Assembly (NCBI GenBank): GCA_027451885.1
Contig: DAIDHX010000093.1
Location: 1-64,000, forward strand
Source of the DNA: Planctomycetales bacterium
GTDB taxonomy: Bacteria; Planctomycetota; Planctomycetia; Isosphaerales; Isosphaeraceae
Length of the DNA: 64,000 nt
Direction: 5' to 3'
The position numbers were made by a program, and so were the translations under genes. A model generated the notes under the pieces. It was not told the origin of the DNA. It made no database searches and saw only the letters and a program-made list of their open reading frames with translations. This document shows positions 54,849 to 62,793 of this stretch, piece by piece. Positions within the stretch are counted from its first letter, which is position 1, and each line of letters starts with the position of its first letter.

Positions 54849-55922
54849 TCACCAATCTCCGCCACCGCCGCCGCCCCAGTCACCGCCGCCGCCACCCCAG
54901 TCGCCGCCGCCACCCCAGTCGCCACCGCCGCCGCCAGCGTCGCCGGTATCGCCCCAGCCGCCACCGCCGCTGTCGCCGTTATCCCAGGACTCGCCGCGGC
55001 CGTCGTTATCGTCGCCGCCGATGATGGCGTCGCCACCCTGGTCTGCTTGTTGCATGGGATCCTGCGTGAACGACTCGGCCGAGCTCATGTGGCTGTGACG
55101 TCCCGAGAACTGGTCGTAGAGCCAGTTTCCGGCCAGCGCACCACCGAGCCCTCCGAGCATCCCCGAGAAGAAGCCACCGCCGCCGCCGCCGCCGCCGTAT
55201 CCCGGTCCGTAATAGCCTGGCCCGCCGCCGGGAGGACCCATGGCTCGGCCAGGACCGCCCCCCATGCCCATCGGAGGATAGCCTGCGGCCCTGCCGCCAA
55301 AGAGCCCCCCCAGGAGCCGCACCACGAAGAGCACCGCGAAGATGCCCACGATAATCAGAAAGAACGTTCCCAGCATCGATTGTGACCTCGCGCCACGATG
55401 GAGCTCGTTGCCCACCGCGTGCGCGGGCGCCGTGGCTGCGCCCGCGAGCGCGTGCTCGATCGCCTTGACCCCGCTCTCCAGTCCGCCGTCATAGTTCTCG
55501 TGGTCGCGGAATTTGCTGACAAACGCCTCTCGAATCGCCTGCCGTGTCTCCCTCGGCAGCAGGCGGGCGTAGCGTTCGCGGACCAGGACGTTCGAGGCCA
55601 CACGGTCGCGCTTGGAGATCAGCAGATACATTCCCTGATCGTTGATTTCGCGATCGCGCTTTTCCGCCTCGCGATTGATCGCCAGCTCGCGCGCCGCTCG
55701 TGATTCGCCCGCCTTGAGCCCTGGGATCGACTCGATCGTTTCGATGACGATCGGAATTCGCGACGCACGCTCAATGCGCGTCAGATCGGTTTGTGCCTTG
55801 CGCACGACATCAGCGCTAAACAGGCCCGCCTGGTCACGCACCGTGGCCGACTCGGCCAGCGAGCCCAGACCAAGGGCCGCGATCAGTGTCGTCAAAGTCA
55901 ACAATCGTCTCAGGTTCGCCAT
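54849..55922 (-). CDS. TPM-domain protein (TLP18.3/Psb32/MOLO-1) with Gly-rich tail
   Basis: The 357-residue protein has a signal peptide (MANLRRLLTLTTLIAALGLG) and a TPM domain of about 130 residues: VRDQAGLFSADVVRKAQTDLTRIER, IPIVIETIESIPG, DQGMYLLISKRDRVASN, and FRDHENYDGGLESGVKAIEHAL. A membrane helix (LGTFFLIIVGIFAVLFVVRLLGGLF) follows, then a Gly/Trp/Asp-rich tail with repeated GGGGDWGGGG units. TPM domains occur in photosystem repair and membrane proteins with phosphatase-like folds; the substrate here is unknown. ATG at 55922 has GAGG 9 bases upstream; 55931 is the alternative. Confidence 0.88.
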   Translation of the reverse strand: MANLRRLLTLTTLIAALGLGSLAESATVRDQAGLFSADVVRKAQTDLTRIERASRIPIVIETIESIPGLKAGESRAARELAINREAEKRDREINDQGMYLLISKRDRVASNVLVRERYARLLPRETRQAIREAFVSKFRDHENYDGGLESGVKAIEHALAGAATAPAHAVGNELHRGARSQSMLGTFFLIIVGIFAVLFVVRLLGGLFGGRAAGYPPMGMGGGPGRAMGPPGGGPGYYGPGYGGGGGGGGFFSGMLGGLGGALAGNWLYDQFSGRHSHMSSAESFTQDPMQQADQGGDAIIGGDDNDGRGESWDNGDSGGGGWGDTGDAGGGGGDWGGGGDWGGGGGDWGGGGGGDW

Positions 55923-56110
55923 GGTTTTCATCCTCGTGAAGCCGCCGCCCCATCGCGGGAATCGTCGCGCCGAGTGCGCCGCCGTGATTCCTTCTATACG
56001 GACGAACTGCCCCACATGGTCACTAGTCGCATGAGCTATTCGCTGCGCAATCCCTTTTCTTGGTCCAGGCCTGGCATCCTCCAGGATTCCTGGTGATCTG
56101 ATCGCGATCC

Positions 56111-56398
56111 TCAGGAGGACGCAATATCGGCGAATTGGGTGATCGCCACCACATCATCTTGCCGCACCAGCACCCGCGCTCGATTGCGGCGGATCCCCAG
56201 GCGGGCCGAATCGTAGACATAGAGCTCTCGCGTCGCGGTGCTGTCTCGAAAATCGTGCAAATCCGCGTCCGTAAGCTCCAGGAATTGGTCATCAAACGAA
56301 ACCAGCGTCCCAAGGCATACGAAGCTGGATTTCAGATCCAACACCACGATATGCCCGATCAGTTGGGTGAGTCGTTCTGAGGGCGCCCAGGATCTCAT
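56111..56398 (-). CDS. Small conserved planctomycete-type protein, Sm-like strand pattern
   Basis: The 95-residue protein (LIGHIVVLDLKSSFVCLGTL, FLELTDADLHDFRDS, TRELYVYDSARLGIRRNRARVLVRQDDVVAI) is of a type I recall as conserved across planctomycetes. The alternating strands and the GTL-x-x-FDDQFLEL turn resemble an Sm/LSm fold, which in other proteins binds RNA. No family name is known to me. The ATG at 56398 is the only good start. Confidence 0.78.
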   Translation of the reverse strand: MRSWAPSERLTQLIGHIVVLDLKSSFVCLGTLVSFDDQFLELTDADLHDFRDSTATRELYVYDSARLGIRRNRARVLVRQDDVVAITQFADIASS

Positions 56399-56602
56399 GC
56401 ATGCATCCTAACGCGTGCTCGTTTCCCATGAGCCGGGGGAAAGGGCTCGCCCGCCTCGTTCTCAGGAAATCACCTTGACGAATTCTAGGGTCCACACTAG
56501 CTTCCCGCCACCATTTCCACCAGTTTCTCACTCTCTTCATTTTACGGTGAACCTGGCCGGACCGTTCTGGAGCCGGCTGAAAGTTCCCAGGCGGAACGAG
56601 GA

Positions 56603-58123
56603 ATGCCCTACTACCATGGCGCGCGGGTTTTGGGCGGAATCATGGTCCTGGCGATGGCCCTGGCGACCTTCGTCAGGGGGGATGATGAACGGCCTCGGGC
56701 CGAGGCGGTAAGCCCCGCTCCGACCTCAGCCCGCTACATGCTGTTGTCGAACGGGCAGCTTCTCTACGGCACCGTGGAGGAGAAGGAAGACGCCTTCATT
56801 CTCACGCAACGAGTCGGGACGCTGAAGATCCCTCATTCGCGCGTCGAGGGGATCTTCGCCACGGTTGACGAGGCGTTCGAGTACAAGCTCGAGCAGTTCC
56901 CTGAAGGCGATTCGAGCGAACGGATCAAGCTTGTCCACTGGTGCCTGAACCAGGGGCTTCGTGAACAAGCACGCAAGCAGCTCGGGATTATTCTTGCCAA
57001 GAATCCAGCCGATCCGGAGGCCAAGGCGATGCTGGTCTCGATGGATCAGGCGGATGCCCGGCTGGCGATGCGTGCGCGTGATCCGGAAATCCAGCGCACG
57101 AAGGCTGATCCGGAGTCGCTGAATCCGCGTCCTCGCACGCTTGAGCCTGGTGTGATCCACGTTGCGCAGACAGCGATGGGGATCCAGACGACGCCTGTGA
57201 TTTTTGATTTGCCGAAGCCGCTTGCAATCCGCCGCGGGGAGGAATTCACTCGATTCGTTCATCCGCTGTTGCAGGTGTATTGCGCCAAGTGTCACAGTGA
57301 AAACTACGAGGGGAGTTTCCAGCTTGTGCCCGTGCGAACGCGGGCTCAGCGCACGCCAGACGCCCTGCGTGCGAATCTGGACGCCACGCTGCGGCTGGTG
57401 GATCATGAGAATCCCGCCAAGAGCGTGTTGCTCTCGAGCGCGCTTCGCCCGCACGGCAATGGGCCCAACAAGCGGCCGATCTTCCCCGGCTCGAACGATC
57501 GCGCCTACCAGGTGCTTGCCTCATGGGTGAACAAGCTGGGGGCATCACCGAGTGATGGAAAGCCAGCGGTAGAGAGCGGCCGGCCGAATTCCGTGCCGGA
57601 AGAGATCTTCGCCGCGAGTCGAAATCGAGCCATGCAGAACGCGCCTCGATTGCCAGGGAATCGGGGAGCAGGCAGGAATCTCCCCGCGCCTGCGATCGAT
57701 CCCACCCGCCTGGGGTCTCGGCAGCCGGGTCCAGGCCTGGCTGCTCCGGGCATGATCGAGGAGGACGAAGACGAGGACGACGGAGACGCCGACCAGTTCC
57801 CGCTCCCCTTCGCGGTCACCGGCAAGATGCCCAAGCTTCCAACCCAGCCGCACGAAGTCACTCCCGGCGCGGTTGGCGGCAAACCGCTCCAGAACAACCT
57901 TTCGCCCAGCGATCCGCGCGTTCGGCCGGCTGGGTCCGCCAGGGAATCCAGGATCCCGCCGCCACGAACCATCGACTCCAGGCCCAGTGCCAATCTCAAG
58001 GACAAGGACAAGGACGACAAGCCCAAGTCCAGGCCCAAAACTCCGTCCAGGCCGCTCAAGATCGACTCCTCGGTCTTCGAACGGGCGCTCCAGATCCGCA
58101 ACGGCGCCGGCGGCGGCGAGTGA
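56603..58123 (+). CDS. Secreted protein with single planctomycete-type CxxCH heme site
   Basis: The 506-residue protein has a signal peptide (VLGGIMVLAMALATFVRG). Residues 40-180 form a helical region beginning with YMLLSNGQLLYGTVEEKEDAFIL and RVGTLKIPHSRVEGIF. A heme-binding site follows in HPLLQVYCAKCHSENYEGSFQLV near residue 235. The LDATLRLVDHENPAKSVLL and YQVLASWVNKLG segments match the PSCyt1-like core. The last 170 residues are Pro/Lys/Asp-rich and probably disordered. It is likely a periplasmic redox or structural protein. ATG at 56603 is given; 56642 is an alternative start. Confidence 0.85.
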   Translation: MPYYHGARVLGGIMVLAMALATFVRGDDERPRAEAVSPAPTSARYMLLSNGQLLYGTVEEKEDAFILTQRVGTLKIPHSRVEGIFATVDEAFEYKLEQFPEGDSSERIKLVHWCLNQGLREQARKQLGIILAKNPADPEAKAMLVSMDQADARLAMRARDPEIQRTKADPESLNPRPRTLEPGVIHVAQTAMGIQTTPVIFDLPKPLAIRRGEEFTRFVHPLLQVYCAKCHSENYEGSFQLVPVRTRAQRTPDALRANLDATLRLVDHENPAKSVLLSSALRPHGNGPNKRPIFPGSNDRAYQVLASWVNKLGASPSDGKPAVESGRPNSVPEEIFAASRNRAMQNAPRLPGNRGAGRNLPAPAIDPTRLGSRQPGPGLAAPGMIEEDEDEDDGDADQFPLPFAVTGKMPKLPTQPHEVTPGAVGGKPLQNNLSPSDPRVRPAGSARESRIPPPRTIDSRPSANLKDKDKDDKPKSRPKTPSRPLKIDSSVFERALQIRNGAGGGE

Positions 58124-58217
58124 TTGGAGAACCTGGCACGCTTGACCTCGCTCGCGCCCGGTCTACAAAAACGTCTGTGAAGGACGTTCCAGGGCAACCT
58201 GGCGGATCGAGGTCATC

Positions 58218-58976
58218 ATGGCCGGCCAAACCATCCTGATCACGGGCGCAAGCGGAGGCATCGCCCAGGCGCTCGCCAGGAGGCTCGTCCTGGCGGGCGA
58301 TTCGGTCCTGCTCATGACCCGGAATCCAGCCAGAATCGACTCCCTGGCCGCCGAACTCGGCGAAGCGGCGTCGATCCTCGCTGGCGACGCGGGTACCGAA
58401 GCCGATCTCAACCGCGCCGTTCACGAATGCCTCGGATGGCAAGGCCGGCTCGACGGCCTCGCCCATTGTGTCGGCTCCATTCATCTGAAACCGCTGCACG
58501 CCACCACGCTCGACGAGTTCTCACGCACGATTCACACCAACCTGGTGACCGCGTTTCTCGCAAGCCGGGCCGTGCTTCCTGAAATGCGCAAGGCCAGGCG
58601 CGGCTCGATTGTGCTCATGAGCACGGCCGCGGCACGCCAGGGGCTGAATAACCACGAGATCATCGCGGCGGCCAAGGGCGCGCTCGAGGCCATGGTCCGC
58701 TCGGCCGCGATCACCCACGCCCGCTGGAATGTGCGCTTCAACGCGGTCGCTCCCGGCATGACCGAAACGCCACTCACCGCGCCCCTGCTCCAGGCCGAGG
58801 CCAATCGTAAGTTCAGTGAGGCGCTTCATCCGCTCGGCAGGCTGGGTACACCCGAAAACGTCGCCGCCGCCGTTGCGTTCCTGCTCTCGGACACAGCCGA
58901 CTGGATCACGGGCCAGGTTCTCGGTGTCGATGGCGGGCTCTCGTGCGGAATCATGCCCCCGCGGGTCACGGCCTGA
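58218..58976 (+). CDS. SDR-family oxidoreductase lacking the catalytic Tyr
   Basis: The 252-residue protein has the short-chain dehydrogenase fold: cofactor loop TGASGGIAQALA, NNAG equivalent AHCVGSIH, and the C-terminal PGMTETPLT and GQVLGVDGGLS. The active-site YxxxK appears as I149-AAA-K153 (NHEIIAAAKGAL), so Tyr is replaced by Ile, while S135 (LMSTAA) and the Lys remain. This belongs to a group of divergent SDRs with such a change; the reaction is not predictable. The first loop ILITGASGG suggests NAD(P) binding is retained. GAGG lies 5 bases before the ATG. Confidence 0.9.
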   Translation: MAGQTILITGASGGIAQALARRLVLAGDSVLLMTRNPARIDSLAAELGEAASILAGDAGTEADLNRAVHECLGWQGRLDGLAHCVGSIHLKPLHATTLDEFSRTIHTNLVTAFLASRAVLPEMRKARRGSIVLMSTAAARQGLNNHEIIAAAKGALEAMVRSAAITHARWNVRFNAVAPGMTETPLTAPLLQAEANRKFSEALHPLGRLGTPENVAAAVAFLLSDTADWITGQVLGVDGGLSCGIMPPRVTA

Positions 58977-59066
58977 ACGTCCACCCTCCCCGCGCAACAC
59001 CCAGGGAGGCCGCGGCGATGCAATCGCACACGTCGACGAGGATGCCGCAATCTGAATCCCTTGCGA

Positions 59067-60242
59067 TCACATTTCAAGAAATGGCACTGGCAACAGAAAC
59101 GCGTGTTGCTCGTACAGGCTCTGGACGCCGTTCCACGACGTGTATTGCGAGAGGAAAACCACCAGAACATAGAGCAGCGCGGCGGGGATGATCGCCAGGC
59201 GGCCGATCCAGCGCAGGGTCCAGTGCCGCGGCGTCGCGCGGCGGCCAGCCCGCGCATAAGCCCAGCCGGTGAGCACGTGCGCAGGCGCCAGGAAAACCAC
59301 AAACACCAGGCTCTCGAGCCACGCCGCCTCACGCGGGATCATCTCAACCTTGAGCAAGTAGAGCGGGATCGAGGCCAGGAGCAGCACCATCAAGGAAAAG
59401 GCAAACGCCCAGGGTGCGCGTTTCCAGCGCTCGCGGATCTCGCGCCGGGAATAAAGCGCCCGCAACCGGCCCTCGACCGCGTAACGGATCTGCAAGAACG
59501 GCAGAAACGGCACCACGAGCGCCAGCAGTATCAAGCCAAGCACGCCCACCAGCGGCATCTTGAGCCCCTGGTGGATCAAGATGGCCGGCGGAATCAGCCA
59601 GACCAGGGTGCCCAGAAAGCCCACGAGCCCAAGCCGAAAGTAGTAGAACAGGCGGAGCCGCGCGGCGAAGCCCCAGAGTGCGTCTCGCGAAGCGGCGTAC
59701 AATCCCCCCTCCTTGAGCCGTCTGCGCAGCCAGAAGGGGTTGCCGATGGGGATCAGGAAGTGCCTGAGCCGGCCGCCGCGGAGACACGCCACGGCGATAT
59801 GAACCAGACTCAGCCCGAGCACGCCGAGCGCTGCCAGACGCCAGAGCCGGGGCGCAAGCGTGCCAGGAGCGACCAGCTCCGACGAGCGGGCGTAGCCCGC
59901 CAGCAACCAGGTGGGCGTAATCGAGATCCAAAGGCCGATCGCAACCGAGCCGATCCGCGCCGCGGGCCGCACTCCGATGAGCCCATCCCGCAACCGACCC
60001 GTGCGCGCCACGCGCGCGGAGGATTCCAGAAAGTAGCCCAAACTGAGAAACTGAAGCACAGGCGCGGCCGCAAGCATCGACAGGCCGACCACAAGCGCCA
60101 CAACCCCAAACACCCACTCCGCCGCCCACCCCACAAATCGCGCCACGGCGGCCACGGCCCGCACCCCGATCGGCCTGCGGACAGGCGGAGGTGCGGCCGG
60201 AGGCTCGCTCGCCGGTGCCAGTTCGAGAAGCGCGGGTTCCAT
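59067..60242 (-). CDS. DUF4013-like integral membrane protein
   Basis: This 391-residue protein has about eight strongly hydrophobic segments. It includes VALVVGLSMLAAAPVLQFLSLGYFLESSARVARTGRLRDGLIGVRPAARIG, the membrane plus GYF-then-basic loop pattern of DUF4013-type proteins. Further segments are LFYYFRLGLVGFLGTLVWLIPPAILI and LFLFSLxVLLLASIPLYLLKVEMI-type helices. It has no catalytic motif. It is probably a membrane protein of unknown function. The ATG at 60242 is used; a GTG at 60248 would add two residues. Confidence 0.82.
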   Translation of the reverse strand: MEPALLELAPASEPPAAPPPVRRPIGVRAVAAVARFVGWAAEWVFGVVALVVGLSMLAAAPVLQFLSLGYFLESSARVARTGRLRDGLIGVRPAARIGSVAIGLWISITPTWLLAGYARSSELVAPGTLAPRLWRLAALGVLGLSLVHIAVACLRGGRLRHFLIPIGNPFWLRRRLKEGGLYAASRDALWGFAARLRLFYYFRLGLVGFLGTLVWLIPPAILIHQGLKMPLVGVLGLILLALVVPFLPFLQIRYAVEGRLRALYSRREIRERWKRAPWAFAFSLMVLLLASIPLYLLKVEMIPREAAWLESLVFVVFLAPAHVLTGWAYARAGRRATPRHWTLRWIGRLAIIPAALLYVLVVFLSQYTSWNGVQSLYEQHAFLLPVPFLEM

Positions 60243-60354
60243 GTCCACTGATACTCGCCGCGCCTCGCCGGCGTTTCAATGGATTCGGAAACGAAGTCGC
60301 ATGGCGAAGGCCACGCGCTTCGCGGTTCGGAGCCCCACTCAAATGGGGCAGGTA

Positions 60355-61674
60355 TTACAACCCCGCGGCGCGGGCGACCGGCCAGTTGTCGCCTCGGCGC
60401 GCGGCCGCTCGCTGGAGCGCCAGCTCACGCTCCAGCCGCGTCTGCACGAAGAGTCCCTGGTAGAACTCCTCCTCGACAGCGCCGAACGAGCAGCCCCGCC
60501 GCGCCGTCACGATTCGCGCAGTCTCAAAGAGTTGCCCCAGCGGGAACCCAGGCGCGATCCGGCCGTAATGCACCGTCGTAAACGACGGCACGTGCTTCGG
60601 CAACAAAATGCCCGCGGGCAAAACGTTGCACATCACCCCGATCGACGTGCCGGTATTGATCATGCTCCCCATGCCGGTACGCGTGTGATCGCCGATGAAG
60701 CAGCCAACCTTGGCCATCCCCGTCGCCAGCGGCTCGCCATGCAGCGGAACATGGACCTCGCCATAATCGTTGCGCAGGTCGCTGTTGGACGTAATCGCCC
60801 CCAGGTTGACCCATTCGCCCACGTACGCGTGGCCCAGAAAGCCCTCGTGATACTTGTTCGAACGCCCGTGCACGATCGACGCCTCGACCTCGCCGCCGAT
60901 CCGGCAATTCGGGCCGATCGAAACTCCACCACGCAAATTGGCGCGAAAGAGCTGCGTCCGAGGGCCAATCCAGCACGGACCCTCAACCCGCGTGAACGGC
61001 TGCACCCACACCCCGGCTCCGATCGTGATCGGGCCGTTCGTGGTGTCGAAGACGGTGTAAGGGTCGATCCGCGCGGACTCGTGAATCGATAGCCGATCCG
61101 CCGGACCCACAAGCGCGAGACCCGTCAGGTGGCGGTTTGTGACCCCCTGGCTCGCCTGCGTAGCGAAATCCTCCTCGAGAGCCCGTTCATTCGCCGCCAC
61201 CAGATCCCAGGGATGATCGATCCAGCGCCCGCCGACCTCGGTCCCCGAGGAACGCGAGAGCATATCGTCAAACCATCCATCCACGCCGCCCGGCTCAAGC
61301 TGAACCGCATCATCCGGCAGAACCTGGGCAAAGGCCGGCCGGCCCTCGCAAAGTCCAAGCCAGGGCACTCCCGGCGCGGGGGGCTCAAATCCCACCGGCG
61401 GTACCCAGCGGCTGTTCGCCACCACCACCGGACCTCGCGCCAGCCAGTCCCGATTATTCGCCACAATCCGCCGCTCGGGCGTTTGCTCCAGCAGCCCAAG
61501 CAGGTGCGGACGTACCACACAGCTCGTCTGCCACGGACCTGGAACCACTCCAAACGCACGACACAACTTGCTTGCAAGAGTGCTTGAGCCAAGCAAAAGC
61601 TCATGCGCTGCCCGAGTCAGCGTGAGTGGCTCCAGACCGCTCGCCGCATGATCTTCCACCAGACAGAGACGCAT
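60355..61674 (-). CDS. GlmU-like sugar nucleotidyltransferase with left-handed beta-helix
   Basis: The 439-residue protein has an N-terminal NTP-transferase-like domain (MRLCLVEDHAASGLEPLTLTRAAHELLLG) lacking the classic GxGTR pyrophosphorylase loop. A C-terminal hexapeptide left-handed beta-helix follows (ITIGAGVWVQPFTRVEGPCWIGPRTQLFRANLRGGVSIGPNCRIGGEVE). The arrangement matches the alternative GlmU-type family TIGR03991, found in Bacteroidetes and planctomycetes. It probably transfers a nucleotidyl or acyl group to a sugar phosphate in envelope synthesis. The ATG has GGAGG 4-5 bases upstream. Confidence 0.87.
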   Translation of the reverse strand: MRLCLVEDHAASGLEPLTLTRAAHELLLGSSTLASKLCRAFGVVPGPWQTSCVVRPHLLGLLEQTPERRIVANNRDWLARGPVVVANSRWVPPVGFEPPAPGVPWLGLCEGRPAFAQVLPDDAVQLEPGGVDGWFDDMLSRSSGTEVGGRWIDHPWDLVAANERALEEDFATQASQGVTNRHLTGLALVGPADRLSIHESARIDPYTVFDTTNGPITIGAGVWVQPFTRVEGPCWIGPRTQLFRANLRGGVSIGPNCRIGGEVEASIVHGRSNKYHEGFLGHAYVGEWVNLGAITSNSDLRNDYGEVHVPLHGEPLATGMAKVGCFIGDHTRTGMGSMINTGTSIGVMCNVLPAGILLPKHVPSFTTVHYGRIAPGFPLGQLFETARIVTARRGCSFGAVEEEFYQGLFVQTRLERELALQRAAARRGDNWPVARAAGL

Positions 61675-62186
61675 GGTTCCTCCGCTTCAGACGAGAATCG
61701 ATGGTGTCTCCGACGCCTGCACTCCTTGGGGCGTTCGAGATCAAGCGAAGGGTGCGAATCAAAGTCAGCCGCTCGTCAGTCCCCGCGAGCGAGCGGCATC
61801 CTACATCCAATTCCAAAACCCGCCTAGGCCGGTCGCGCCTCACGCACGCTCGTGATCGCGAACAAACCCCTTTCACGAATCGGCTTACGGCGGAACAACC
61901 AGGATTCCCGCACGCCAGAACCGCGCGGCTGCTGGCCGACGTCCCGTTTTGTTGTTAAAATACAGGATGTTGAAACAGGCGCGAGCCAGCGAATCGGCGT
62001 GAACAACCCGGTTCGTCGCTGTGTCTGAGTCAGCGATTGTCCTGCCGCATCGGCAGGGCATGCGGCACGGGTGCGAGTGACGCCCGGCCGCGGGACGAAT
62101 TCGCCTCACATGTGCCCCACGGCGTTGCCGCGCGGGCCGGCGAAAGGCGTTCCAGGCTTTTCCCGCGTAGCGCGGGGAGGTGTTCA
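61675..62186. other. Intergenic leader region before the 73-codon ORF
   Basis: No gene is supported here. Near 61958-61963 a TAAAAT box lies in a TGTTGTTAAAATACAGG context, but without a good -35. The last 150 bases are highly structured; see the regulatory feature at 62041-62180. Confidence 0.5.
62041..62180 (+). promoter_or_regulatory. Structured mRNA leader with alternative hairpins and SD-occluding stem
   Basis: CCTGCCG (62041-62047) pairs with CGGCAGG (62051-62057). TGCCGCA (62043-62049) can pair instead with TGCGGCA (62061-62067), so the two hairpins exclude each other. A third stem, CCCGCG (62162-62167) with CGCGGG (62171-62176), overlaps the G-rich ribosome site GGGGAGG (62174-62180) ahead of the ATG at 62187. 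This arrangement would suit translational control. It matches no riboswitch class I know. Confidence 0.5.
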
Positions 62187-62408
62187 ATGTCGATGGTCAT
62201 GACCAAACCAAAACGGCGGAAACAGAATTCGTCCGCCCCAGCCTCGAAACGGCACAAAATGCGCCCGGTCGAGGCCCCCGAAACCGCAGTTATCAAGGGT
62301 GAACCGCCCGAGAGCCAGGCACTGAGTTGGGCCGAGGCGCCTGAAGCAAACGCCGACGCCGGCCATTTCCTTGGAAACGTCTTCACACATGGTCGAAGCA
62401 AGAGTTGA
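62187..62408 (+). CDS. Small hypothetical protein, 73 residues
   Basis: ATG at 62187 has GGAGG 6 bases upstream. The product is basic at the N-terminus (MTKPKRRKQNSSAPASKRHK) and acidic afterwards (PPESQALSWAEAPEANADAG). I recognise no family. Support is the strong ribosome site, the structured leader and a hairpin that follows; without database matches it remains a candidate. Confidence 0.55.
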   Translation: MSMVMTKPKRRKQNSSAPASKRHKMRPVEAPETAVIKGEPPESQALSWAEAPEANADAGHFLGNVFTHGRSKS

Positions 62409-62793
62409 GCGGCCGGGCCAGGAGGCGAATGCCCGCCCTGGGGGCCCCACCGCACGGCTCTAACGGCTGGCTGACATCCTGGCCCAGTTCATCCCATGGG
62501 AGAGCGTCTCGGGGCTTGCAAAATTCCCCGGGCTCACGCTCTCCCCTGCGTTTTATCCAACACCCAGACGAAAACCCCGCCACCCCTCGAATTCCGACCG
62601 CTTTGCCTAATTTGCGCCACCCGCTCGTTCCACTCGCCAGACCCGAGAAGACGCACCTTTGAGCGGTTGTGTCTTGTCCGAACCTCAAGTTCGTCCTACC
62701 ATGTGCGAAGAAATGATAAATGGAACGTGGCCTCAGCGTGAATCATCCAGGTTCGGGACGTCCCATTCCGGGGCGTAGGCTAGTGAGGTTCTC
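62409..62793. other. Intergenic region before the aminotransferase gene
   Basis: This 385-base stretch has no supported gene. It contains the strong hairpin at 62498-62545 listed separately. Confidence 0.5.
62498..62545 (+). terminator. Strong hairpin after the 73-codon ORF
   Basis: GGGAGAGCGT (62498-62507) pairs perfectly with ACGCTCTCCC (62536-62545), and an inner CGGGG/CCCCG stem extends it. A short GTTTTA follows. It lies 90 bases past the small ORF and would terminate its transcript. Confidence 0.6.

Noticed and set aside
59061-60251. 396-codon plus-strand open frame opposite the DUF4013-like gene
   Set aside because: The product is Gln/Arg/Pro-rich, as expected from the antisense of hydrophobic helices; the minus frame has clear membrane segments.
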